Part shown: positions 37,500-47,709 of the stretch, one piece after another | Numbering within the stretch: position 1 is the first letter of the stretch | Layout of the letters: every line of letters starts with the position of its first letter | Source: Lycorma delicatula | Taxonomy: Eukaryota; Arthropoda; Insecta; Hemiptera; Fulgoridae | Reading direction: 5' to 3' | DNA: 64,000 nt | NCBI RefSeq assembly: GCF_047948215.1 | Contig: NC_134455.1 | Coordinates: 163,972,575 to 164,036,574 of the forward strand | Program-made: the position numbers and the translations under genes | Notes under the pieces: model-generated | Databases searched by the model: none | Seen by the model: only the letters and a program-made list of their open reading frames with translations | Told to the model about the DNA's origin: nothing

Positions 37500-38640
37500 C
37501 CAAACCCTGCAACTCTTCTCACGGAACGACATGTGTTTAGTGTGTCAGTGGGCAATATTACAAAAGACGATTGTTAAACGGACCTCTTACCTCTATTAAA
37601 AGGGTTTCTTTTAGCTCCTTTCTGGATTCTCCCCATTATTATATTCTCTACTACTTTCTTCTTAATTGGCAGGAATCCATTACTCAGATCCGTTATACCG
37701 GTCTTGTTACAATACTTATTATTATTTATATAGGAAACTATTAGGAGTGTGCTGGCTATTACTCGTTTAGTCTTACAAATACTTCCTTTAGAAACTTTTA
37801 TGCAGTTATATCAACCTAAATTATGCAATCTGTGAAAATATTAACAAATATTTTACATACGATATTTAAAAATATCGTATGGTAGTGCTGAGTAGCAAAA
37901 TCATATGGCCAAGGAGAAAGACCCTTTTTTGTTTTTTTTTTTTTAGCTTGATTATTGTAAATGTTGTTGGCATCTATTTGGCTTTATATATTACCAACGG
38001 TGCAATTTCCAATCATAAATTAATTTAATTTATGATAACTTTATGGTAGCTTATATATGAAAAGGATCGATTTTATTGCATTAGAATTTTTAAAACATCT
38101 GATAAGGGGTTTGGATAAACTAAAGAGATTTTACATATTTTACCTAAATGTGATTTTTTCTAATAAGAAAAAAAATAATATCAGAAATGCTACTGGAAAC
38201 GCTACCATTGAACTATTTTAAATACTATATTAAAGAAGCCCTTTCATCTTTAAGAATGAAATGTTATAGATGTGTTACTGTTTTCACTTATTATTTTATT
38301 TATTTATGTTTATTTTCTAAACGAGGCATTATCATTGGGAAAAAAGCTTTAAATTTTATCCAAAGCTTTACATTTATTTAAATCTATCCTTTTAACAATT
38401 CTAACATTTTTATTCTAAGTGTTTACTCTTTCGACCTAAAGATTTAATTTTTTCATCTTTCTTTTTCTAAATGATAAATTAGAATTGAACTAGAGGACAC
38501 ATATTTCATTTGTATAGAATATATTGTTCAGGATGTGAGCAATTTTCAACCTTATTTCAGTGAGGAGGTCAACTTAAAAATATTTTGGTAAGTAATCGTT
38601 GAAAATACTGATTTTATTTAAATAACTCAAGTTACTTTCG
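37500..38640. other. AT-rich intergenic DNA, no gene seen
   Basis: The first 200 bp may include the decayed 5' side of the R1-like fragment. A 13-bp inverted repeat around AACGATATTTTTAAATATCG lies near 37859-37880. The open frame at 38187-38381 is chance-like. Confidence 0.5.
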
Positions 38641-38689
38641 TTTGAAGCCTTATTTTAAGGTAGCTTAAATTTCAAGGTACCCCAACATG

Positions 38690-38846
38690 TCAGGTCTTAG
38701 GTTGAATTTTTAAGACGTTTTGCTTTCTACTAGTTTACCAGGTTGAGCTTCAATTACCCACACATCTAACGAGTGGTAGACCTGAGATTGTACGAGACTA
38801 CACTTCATTTACCTTCATACATATCATCCTCATTCATCCTCTGAAG
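38690..38846 (+). repeat. SINE, first part, interrupted by an insertion
   Basis: From about 38735 the sequence TTCAATTACCCACACATC ... GTGGTAGACCTGAGATTGTACGAGACTACACTTC matches the SINE body at 50505-50570 (TTCAATTAACCACACGTC ... GTGGTTGACCTAAG). It runs to CATCCTCTGAAG at 38835-38846, which is repeated at 39481-39492 where the SINE resumes with TAATACCTTACGGT. The tRNA-like head is too decayed to place. Confidence 0.65.
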
Positions 38847-39480
38847 AATCGACAAACCAGGCTTAATCGACAAACCAGGCTTAGGGGCCTCCATATCGCA
38901 TGAGCCATAAACGGAATAGTGCGTCAGACGCGTTTCCGGGGTCGCGAGTGAAAAGTTTTCGCGAGTTATATAGTTTGAAGACGTCAAACACGGTAAGTCG
39001 CGCATAAAACAAAAACGCGGTCTAAATTTAAAAAAAAAAACTTACAGTAAGACAAAATATCCCAGCAATTGCGACTCCTCCGGAAAAGGGGACGCATTGC
39101 TCCCTCCTTATAGCTAGTGCCCCGTTGTGGCGTATTCCTGCTAGCCTATTAAAGAGTTAGCACCGAAAGGACTTCAGTGGACGGTCTGAAGGGGAATTAC
39201 GTCGGGAGGACAGGCTTTATAAGCCTAGCCTTCCGCGGTCGGCCCATGAAATGGGTTCGATAACGCTGGTTTAACAACGGATTGGAATGCAATTAAATCC
39301 GTCTTAAATTCACTAAAATAATAATAGACAAAACTTGAAAAATTAGATCCGAGATTAAAAAAATAACCCTTTTAAAAAACAAGCCCGATTAGAATGATCC
39401 AGCAGCAAGGGACTCTGTCCAGGTTCTGCGATAAAGTAGGGAGTAATAGACTCCTGCCAACTTTGCATTCCATTCCATTC
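38847..39480 (+). mobile_element. 634-bp insertion of unknown class inside a SINE
   Basis: The insert is bracketed by the 12-bp direct repeat CATCCTCTGAAG (38835-38846 and 39481-39492), which looks like a LINE-type target duplication. It starts with two copies of AATCGACAAACCAGGCTT (about 16-bp unit) and ends in CATTC repeated three times, a microsatellite-like tail. It is GC-richer than the region. No frame gives a recognisable protein, so it could be a SINE or a LINE whose coding part was lost. The minus-strand frame at 38805-39005 has no motif. Confidence 0.6.
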
Positions 39481-39515
39481 CATCCTCTGAAGTAATACCT
39501 TACGGTTTTGTTTTG
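39481..39515 (+). repeat. SINE, resumed 3' part
   Basis: CATCCTCTGAAGTAATACCT continues the SINE interrupted at 38846. The 3' end is not sharp. Confidence 0.5.
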
Positions 39516-39519
39516 AAAA

Positions 39520-40562
39520 GTCCACCCAATTTATACGGTATATTCCATTTTACATCGGACTATTTTTTAATATCTTAAAATATTTTGTTAATACCGAATG
39601 TGATGCTAACACATCATATTTCGTGATTACAGTTTAAAGGATTCAGATTTATAAAGAAAAGTAGACGTTTACATATACGCATCCGTGCAAGTAAAAATCC
39701 TCTAAAAACGATTTTAGTTTTTTTGAATTCAGGGACTTCTACATTTCAATAAATAAAACAATCCGTTTACTTTTTCACACATAGCAATGTTTGCTCAGTA
39801 TTATATACTGCAAAATCCATGAGATTAAAATGGATAAGATTTTTATTTCAGTGGCTAAGTTCAATGTATTTTTCTTACCGGTATTGTATTTTAACATTTT
39901 ATAATAATATAATAGATGAGTATCTTAAACAAAACCACATATTTTCATAATTTTTTAATTTTAATAAAACATTCACTACTTATTTTATAGATTGTGTTAC
40001 ATTTAATTAATAAAATAATATAATTATAGCATTAAAGATATTCCATTAAAATAATAAGAAAATTATACTTCAATTGTTTATGAATATTCTACGCAAATTC
40101 ATTGTAAATAACAAAGTAACAATTACCTTGTTATTATAGAATCGGTTTACTTTAAAAAAATTAGGTCAAAAGTAGAGATGTCCGATCCAATTAACTGCTG
40201 GAGAATACCTGATGCATGAAATCACTACTTGTTATGGTTATGTCTGTCACAGAATGGGCTTTACTCTTTGCTGTATTGAAATACGTATTTGCAAAAACAA
40301 TCAACCTTGCTGTACTCTCTCAGTCACCATTCACCATTCACCATTCACCATTTTCTGTTTTTTATTATTACTATAATATTTTATAGCATTAGAAGAAGTT
40401 AAAGTTTTATTTTAATTAATAAAAGTATTAACTGTAATTTTATTTTATTAATTGACTGACCGAGCAAGTAAGTCAGGTTAGGTTTCATTTACATTAATTT
40501 TATTTTTTGCTTTTTAAGATCTTATCGGCTAATATTTGGACTCGAAAGCGCCTTACATATAA

Positions 40563-40595
<33 letters not shown>

Positions 40596-41375
40596 CTTGT
40601 GCGAAAGCCCGAGCCCACGTAAAAAGACATTTAAATTTATTTTTTTAATAAACGACTCAACCGATCTTCATATAAAAAAATCAACTTAATCTCTCATATT
40701 GAAGAGCTTCCTCCTTTCGTCCAGAAAGTTCTCTATCAACTTGACATTTCCCTTTCGCAAAAATTTTCCATAATGTACTTCCAAGGGTGAGTTACAGGTG
40801 GTCTTTTGATAATTCCACCTTTGTTTTTATTACCGTTCAGTTAATTGAAAATTTTTTTATATAACGATTTGCTTTCTGGTTGAGATTAATTTCTTCGTTC
40901 TTTATTCGATGAAAAGGTCATATCTAATACCTTTTTGGCGAAATAAAATAAAGGCTAGATGGTTTGTTTTAACCACCAGAGTTAGTAGTTTAACAGATTT
41001 TGTTTTTTTAATTTCAGCAATTTTATCCAGCGATAAGAAGTTTTGACACAGTTCTAACTTTTTTAATATAATTAAATGGAAGCTTATAAATATTCTCAAA
41101 CGCTGATAATGATTCATTTTGGATGAATTTCTGCAGCAGAATCTTACAATTTTAATACAATAGAAAACATTATATACTATGTATGTTTCAATTCTGTATT
41201 TATGAAACATTTTGTAGACAAATAAATTTTCATCAGAACAAATGCAGTTTTAATATAGAGCCAACGTGTCATTTTCCATAAACAGAATTTTTCTATAATA
41301 TATTTCCAAAGCAAAGTATCAAATTTTTTGAGTTTTAATTTGATAAACATTTGTTAGCAATCACTATATAAATAA
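39520..41375. other. AT-rich intergenic DNA with two short tandem repeats
   Basis: It contains four head-to-tail copies of the heptamer CACCATT at 40325-40352 and an (AC)n array at 40563-40596 with one G interruption. The minus-strand open frame at 40902-41210 is AT-rich and has no recognisable motif, so I do not support it as a gene. Confidence 0.6.
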
Positions 41376-41379
41376 AAAG

Positions 41380-41829
41380 TCTTTGTGTTTTGTGTGCGCT
41401 TGTAACTCAAAAACTATTTAACCGATTTGGCTGAAAATTTCACAATTTATTATTATTTTTCCCGGAGTGTTTACATGTTATTAGTTCCATAGTATTTAAT
41501 AATATAATAATTTAATAACACAATATTTAATCACATAATAACTGTCTGAGAAAGTCGATATTGACGTATACAACGAACGATATAGACAATGACAAAAAAT
41601 AAAGGATGTCTCTTGATATATATAAAACTACACTGTATTTAGTAAAAGAAGTTTTAGGTTATTTATTTATTTATACGTTTTTTTTATTATTTTACTGAAT
41701 ACAGAGAGGTTCAGGATGCAGAGTCCCCTGGCTAGACGGTAAGAGAAAGTGAAGCGAGCCTTGACTGACTAAACATCCCTGATCGCAAGTAACCATATAG
41801 CTCGGACGAAGCCAAGACGGGTCTACTAG
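41380..41829 (+). mobile_element. Candidate non-autonomous Helitron-like element
   Basis: The 5' side begins TCTTTGTGTTTTGTGTGCGC after an A-rich run and continues TGTAACTCAAAAACTATTTAA. The 3' side shares GCAAGTAACCATATAGC with 19375-19520, has a small hairpin-like CTCGGACGAAGCCAAG near 41800-41815 and ends CTAG at 41826-41829 followed by T. A TC start, a subterminal hairpin about 10 bp from the end and a CTRR terminus next to T are Helitron marks. There is no coding capacity. The base before TC is G rather than the expected A, which weakens the call. Confidence 0.5.
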
Positions 41830-41834
41830 TTAAA

Positions 41835-42540
41835 TAATAAAATAAAAAGCAAATAAATAAATGTACTAAACTAAAAGAATAAAAAAAAAAAAACATTATA
41901 CTATAATAAAATAGCAATAAAACGTATGTAATTTTTTTTTTTTAAATTGCAGTTTGTATTTAAGTTGATAATATTATTAGAGCTTTTAATTAACATGAAG
42001 ACAAATATAAAATGAAGGCTATAAAAGGATGTTCTAATGCTTGAAGTGATTAAATTCTAATGGGAAAGAACGAAGAGAAAACAAAATTAAATTAAAAGTA
42101 TGTTGGCCTAAAGACACTAGATAAAGAACTAATTGTAGAATAAACGTGAGTAAAAAATCAATCAGCTGTTTTCTCTTAGATATATCTGAAGATACCGCCG
42201 TTAATCCACGTAACTTGTCACACGTTTAGAGTTTAAAATTCGAATTAAAAATCTGTGAATTATTCACTTCTTAAAGTGTAAAACAAAAATAATTAATTAT
42301 TGTACATGATAATGGCGCTAAAAATTTATGTAAAAATAAAAATATATGAAAAAGTTTAATTTCTGTACTTCGATTTATGTTGTACAGGAAAATTCTGAAA
42401 ACTTAAACAGAAATATGCGTTGAAATAAAAGAACGTTGTATTCTACAGGCGGCACTACCAGTACTATAATGGTTTGTAAGGCACTGTTTTTTACAAAGTG
42501 CAGTAAATTAAATTGCTATTTCATATTATTTTTCTAGTCT
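41835..42540. other. AT-rich intergenic DNA, no gene seen
   Basis: Homopolymer-rich sequence with no recognisable frame. Confidence 0.55.
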
Positions 42541-42544
42541 CTTA

Positions 42545-43135
42545 ATGGTTATTACACATATAAAGTGGCAGAAGTAAACACGCGGCACGAGTGGAATAGG
42601 TTGAGTTTGTGTGTAGGCTCCCCTATTTGGATATTTATTTTGTGTAACTTTATCATTATATTATAGTTAGTTAGTTGACTGTGTTCCTCCACATCCCGAG
42701 CCTCGAGCACTACTCTTAAAACACGCAATCTAGGGCAAAAGAACACCACATGTTCTGCTGTACCCAGCTCACCGCAGTCATGATAGCGACTTGTATGGCA
42801 TCTGCCCATCCTGTACAGATAGTCCCAGAAACATCCATGTCCAATCAGGAACTGGGTGAATTCGTAGCCTGTGATACCATGCTTTCTCCCAACCCAGTTC
42901 CTGATGTCGCTGATGATCCCATAGGTCCACCTTTCTTTGTCCGAATCCCGTCAAGGTGATAGACACTTGGCATTTCTTCCACCACCCCATTTGGTCGCCC
43001 TAAAGCGTACGACAAATGTCTGTATCACAAACGGCTTCTGAGCCTCAAACAATTTAGCGACCGGTATCCTACGTAGCTTCTAGAGCTTACCTAACAGCGT
43101 GAGCGGACTAATTGCTGTGGCATACACCACCGGCT
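42545..43135 (-). pseudogene. R1-like LINE fragment B, C-terminal end of ORF2
   Basis: A minus-strand frame reads WTYGIISDIRNWVGRKHGIT, then GYEFTQFLIGHGCFWDYLYR, then HDCGELGTAEHVVFFCPRL. The last stretch keeps a Cys, a His and a final Cys in the C-x2-C ... H-x4-C pattern, but the first Cys of the pair is Tyr (RYHDC). Upstream, LRRIPVAKLFEAQKPFVIQT is readable in a broken frame to about 43100. It lies in the same orientation as fragment A, yet A has its own C-terminal motif ending near 43290, so two different R1-like elements are joined here. The plus-strand frames are shadows. Confidence 0.8.
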
Positions 43136-43139
43136 TACG

Positions 43140-44577
43140 TGTCCCAACCGCTGATGTTGGTTGAACAATGCAGTCGCATCAAAGAACTCCCACACGGTCC
43201 GACAATGCGGCTCACACCACATTGACACGCCGCTTGTGAGTGGCCAATTTTCCCCCTGACCTCTTAGTTCGAGGGTCGCCCGGTCTCCGGCCCCTCCAAG
43301 AGCAGGGTGTCAAACATCAGGTATTCATTTCACTGGACCTCCCCGCAGACGCACAACTCATCTGCTGCCAGGCGGAACCGAAACAGATATTGGTTTAAAT
43401 TAATATGGTTGGTGAGCACCTGGGCACCCGTTGCCCTTAAAAACTAGCTAGAGGCATACCATCCCCCCAGATCCTGTATAAATTTATATAAGGATGTTCC
43501 CTTAGTCTAGTCGTGGTGTCCCGTTCCAGCTGTCATGCCTCCATCGCGAGGCTCTGCAACCTCTTCCGCAGGCGGGACATGGGCAACTGAACGAAATTTA
43601 GATCCGGTGCATTGTGATCACCGTTCCGCTTCGGTACTGGCCCGGTTCGAAACCACATTCCAAATACCTCGGCCTCCGCGACGTCTTCGCAATTTCCACA
43701 TGGCTGCCCAAACTTTCACTACTAAATCGATTTGGAGAGCCTTTCTCAATACGGTGGTAGCCTCGTCTACGAGGCTACCACCGTGGTGTTTTTAAAACAA
43801 CCTTCTAAGGTTGTTTTAAAAACACCAGAGCATACGATTAAGGATCTGCGCTGGGAACTCCTTAAATTTTGAAGAAGTGCTCTGTTCACATCCAACCTGT
43901 GCGTCCAAACGGGTGTCGCGTAAGAGGTCATGCTTTCGAAGACACCTCGGTACACCATATACATTTGACGGCCCGACAACCCATAGTCTTTCCGAGCCAA
44001 TCCTCCTAAGTTTGTACATAACTGAGACTCCGTCTGCCGCTACTTGCCTAATGTGGTTACTAAACAGCAACTTTTCAAAAACAAAACACCTAGGTACTTA
44101 TGCTGATAGACATTCTTTATATTTAATATGGGGGTTAACACTGTACGATAATTTGTTTGCATCATTGAGAAGCATAAACTTCGTCTTGGGCACAGAAATC
44201 TTTAAGTTCTGAATGTCCATACAGCCCTCTGCGTTTGACAAGGCTGCCTGCGCCCGGTTTTCTAACTGTGGTCGTAAATTACCACGAACTAAAAGGAGGC
44301 AATCATTGGCGAAAACCTGAGCCGTGACCTCTTCTGGAAATGTCAATCCCAGTAATCCGTCGATTACCAGGTTCCACAACAGGAGATCAAGAACGAAACC
44401 CTGCACTGCAAGCTTCCCCCTGGTAACGAATTTTTCCACAACTAGGGGCGCATCCTTAAACAGAGCCGTACGGTTAGTCAGTCACGTACTATGGCCTGCA
44501 GGGCTACGGTATCATTGCAGCGACATAGAGGACAAAACTCCAACACAAGGAAGGAAATGCTGCCTCTATGTCTAAGT
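43140..44577 (-). pseudogene. R1-like LINE fragment A, reverse transcriptase to C-terminus
   Basis: From 44577 the minus strand opens at LDIEAAFPSLCWSFV (RT motif A with its Asp). It continues LTNRTALFKDAPLVVEKFVT, then GFVLDLLLWNLVIDGLL, then AQVFANDCLLLVRGN, where the catalytic F-A-D-D has become F-A-N-D. It goes on with ISVPKTKFMLL, frame-shifted HIRQVAADGVSVMYKLRRIG and SMTSYATPVWTHRLDVNRAL, then SSQRRSLIVCSGVFKTT, breaking at the hairpins at 43751-43827. Beyond them VLTNHINLNQYLFRFRLAAD and ELCVCGEVQ with a nearby E-x-L-M-F-D form the C-terminal zinc-like end near 43290. Loss of the first catalytic Asp and several frameshifts make it inactive. Confidence 0.85.
43751..43827. repeat. Two abutting perfect inverted repeats with 2-base spacers
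   Basis: The first has perfect 16-bp arms at 43751-43766 and 43769-43784. The second has perfect 21-bp arms at 43784-43804 and 43807-43827. Both spacers are CT, and the two structures share base 43784. The right arm of the second corresponds to coding sequence of the R1-like fragment (SGVFKTT region), so the left arm is the copied one. Confidence 0.97.
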
Positions 44578-45795
44578 GTTAGGAGAAGAACAATTTGGTT
44601 TCAAGAAAAGTATAGGGACAGAAGAAGCAATTTTAGCTGAAATTAATAGTAGAAAGAAGATTAAAGAAAACCAAACATATATAGCATTTATAGACTTAGA
44701 AAAGGCATTTAATAACGTAGACTGGAAAAAAATGTTCAACATTTTAAAAAGTGTAGGGTTCAAGTACAGAGATAGAAGAACAATCGCTAACACTTACAGG
44801 AACCAAACTGCAAGAGTAATAATCGAAGTCCATAAAAAAGAAGCGGTAATGAATTAGGGAAACCGACAAGGATGTTCCCTATCCCCGTTAATTTTTAATT
44901 TTTACATAGAACTAGCAATTAATGATGTTAAAGAACACTTTAAATCCGGAGTAATAGTGCAAGGTACATCAGCAAACTTGCCATGATTTGCTGATGTAGT
45001 AATTCTAGCTGAGAGTAAAAAACATTTAGAAAAAACAATGAACGGCATGGATGAAGTCCTTCGCAAGAACTACCGCTTGAAAATAAACAAGAACATAACG
45101 AAAGTAATGAAATGTAGTTAAAATAAAGTAGATGAACCACTGAATTTAAAAATAGGACAAGAAAAGACTATGGAGGTAGAAGAATTTTGTTATTTGGGAA
45201 GTTGAATCACTAAAGATGGACGAAGCAGAAGCGATATAAAATACTGAACAGCACAGGCGAAACGAACTTTCAATCAGAAATATAATTTGCTTACTTCAAA
45301 AATTAGTTTAAACATCAGGAAAACATTTTTGAAAGCATATGTTTGGAGCATAGCTTTATATGGAAGTGAAACTTGGACGATCGGAGTACCTGAAAAGAAA
45401 AGATTAGAAGCTTTTGAAATGTGGTGCTATAAGAGATTAAAAATCAGATGGGTGGATAAAGTGACAAATGATGAGATGTTGCGGCAAATTGATGAAGAAA
45501 GAATCATTTGGAAAAATATAGTTAAAAGAAGAGACAGAGTTATAGGCCACATACTAAGTCATCTTGCAATAGTGGCTTTGATATTTGATGGACAGTTAGA
45601 TGGGAAACATTGTGCAGGCAGGCATCGTTTGGAATATGTAAAGCAAATAGTTAATAGTTAGGGATGTAAGATATTGGGGGTATGCGAAAATGAAATGACT
45701 GGCACTAGGTAGGGCATCTTGGAGAGCTGCATCAAACCTGTCAAATGAGTGAAAACGACAAAAAGTAATTGAGTTAAGGAGATAAAGGTTTAGCT
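44578..45795 (+). pseudogene. LINE reverse transcriptase fragment of a different type, opposed to fragment A
   Basis: All of it reads in a single plus-strand frame, broken only by about six in-frame stops. It shows GEEQFGFKKSIGTEEAILAE, then TYIAFIDLEKAFNNVDWKKM (motif A Asp), NRQGCSLSPLIFNFYIELA, a stop before FADVVILAES (F-A-D-D has become F-A-D-V), then RLKINKN. Further on are EVEEFCYLGS, ISLNIRKTFLKAYVWSIALY and GSETWTIGVPEKKRLEAFEM, ending WCYKRLKIRWVDKVTNDEML. The G-S-E-T-W-T and E-A-F-E-M-W-C motifs belong to a LINE group common in insects, but I do not assign a clade. It starts mid-RT at 44578, directly against fragment A, and ends near 45795. Absence of frameshifts suggests decay mainly by substitution. 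Confidence 0.85.
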
Positions 45796-45799
45796 TCAT

Positions 45800-47147
45800 A
45801 ATCTTTTTTCACAATCAAAAATACATTCACAATAATAATCACATTGGTGATTATTATTGCTAATCGCTGACGTCGGATTACAATAGTTAAAAGATAAGCT
45901 GTTATTTTATTCACCTAGAAACATAACGTAGAATCTCAAAAGAAAAGAGATATTGGGCAGACTTACACCAATTGCGCGTATTTATTTTATCACCTGAAAA
46001 CATATCGATTCTGAATAAATGCAATTCGTAAATATAAACATAATTAGGTTAGATCTAAAAAGAGTTTTTTATAAATACAAATTTTCAAGAAATATGAACT
46101 GAATGAGAAAATTAATATCTTTTAAAATATATTTTATGAGAGCTATTCATGACTATATATGACAATCGACTTCTTAAAACCATAATACTGAACAACTAAA
46201 GATTTCTTACTCCTGCCCTGTACAAGTACATGTAAGATAATTTTTAAAATGGTCATTAACTACTACTGAAATGTAAACAACGTGCGTTACCCACCTTAAT
46301 AACAGTTGAATCCATTACCAATTAATTACGATGATCTATGGGAACCATTCATAAACGGAACTTATTTCACTGACATTTTATTCTTACTTTTATTTTATTT
46401 TTCCAAAATATTTTCCCTTAATTGTTTTTCAAATTCGCATTTTAAAAGAAGTATTTAACTGTTTTGTTTAGGACCCAAAAGACTTATTAATCTTTTCTTT
46501 TTATTAGTTCGTCAGAAATATGTTTTAATTTTCCCAATATAATCATTGTAAAAATCATTCATTTTCACTGTTAACTTCTTACCTAAAGTCGATAAAGATA
46601 ATATTTTAGCATTATACAAGGAACACTATCTAGGTATAAGGAAAGAAGCATAAGAGAAAAGAGAAAATACCTAATCATGACGGAGCGAGAAACGAAACAA
46701 ATGTACATCCTAAATTAGTGATTGAAGGTCCTCACAATTTCTTGGATAAGGTTATTTTTCGCTGGATTGAAGCATCACATTACTAACTAGACTTTTCCTT
46801 GATTAGCTCAAAAATTCGCTGCAAAAAACTGCTTTTTTAGATTGCAAGGAGATATCTAAGGGCAGTTCCAGAATTCCTTAAGAAAAATCCTTTTTCCATC
46901 CCAAGAACTATTTAACGCTTGGAAGGATCCACTTAACACAATTCATCACTGCACAGTTTAGCCACTCTAACACTAAATTTAAATATTTTTAGGTTGTTTT
47001 CGGGGTATTTGCGAAATGAGGTTCGGAATTCAAATATTATTTAACGAATAAATATTTCATAGTAAGTTGAAAAACTGACTTCTCATTGTACCGCAGTAAG
47101 GTAGAAGGAAGTGTTTTAAAGCAGGTTAAGGATAGAATTTTCGTATT
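45800..47147. other. AT-rich intergenic DNA with one perfect hairpin
   Basis: A perfect 13-bp inverted repeat lies at 45830-45842 and 45847-45859 with a 4-base loop, just beyond the LINE fragment. No coding relic was recognised in the remainder. Confidence 0.6.
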
Positions 47148-47155
47148 AAATATTC

Positions 47156-47698
47156 AGTACTTACATATTAGCCCGTCAACCGATAAATTGCAAACTTTTG
47201 GGTTATTGTTAATATCACCCGATATAAGCATTATATTACGATTTTTATAACCATTTATTTTATAAATATAATTTAACCAAACTTAACCTACGCTCGCTTC
47301 GCTCGCTAACCTTGACTAATTAACTCAGTAATGCTTTGAGTATTTAAATGATAAGTAATTATTATTATTTAAGTAATAATAAGTAATTATTGCAATAATT
47401 TATTATTTAAATAATAGCAATATTTTGAGTTTTGAGTATTTAAAAAATAAGTAATTATTATTAAGTAATAATAAGTAATTATTGCAATAATTTATTATTT
47501 AAATCAAAACGTTACTGTTAATTAGTTGAGGTTAGCGAGCGAAGCGAGCGTAGGTTAAGTTTGGTTATATCTTTAATTATAATCAGTAATGCTTATATTT
47601 TTAATATGTAAAATATGTTAATGATCCCGTCACTTTGAAGTATTTTCAAAGTTAGGGGATAATTATGGTTATGGTCGACGGGCTAGTACGTAAGTACC
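47156..47698. mobile_element. 543-bp fold-back DNA element with 8-bp target duplication
   Basis: The ends (47156-47181 and the reverse complement of 47673-47698) match as RGTACTTACRTAYTAGCCCG followed by TCRACC. The flanking 8-mer AAATATTC occurs at 47148-47155 and 47699-47706, directly at both edges. Inside, a 39-bp core at 47274-47312 is perfectly repeated in inverted form at 47529-47567, with the near-palindrome GCTCGCTTCGCTCGC at its centre. The middle (47338-47510) is an imperfect tandem duplication with a period of about 96 bp. There is no coding frame, so it is non-autonomous. An 8-bp duplication fits a hAT- or P-type transposase, but the ends do not match a family I know. Confidence 0.88.
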
Positions 47699-47709
47699 AA
47701 ATATTCTCC

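Noticed and set aside
40902..41210. 102-codon minus-strand frame
   Set aside because: No recognisable domain or context, and composition follows the AT-rich background.
47274..47567. rDNA or replication-origin palindrome
   Set aside because: The inverted cores lie inside an element with matched ends and a target duplication, so a transposon explains them better.
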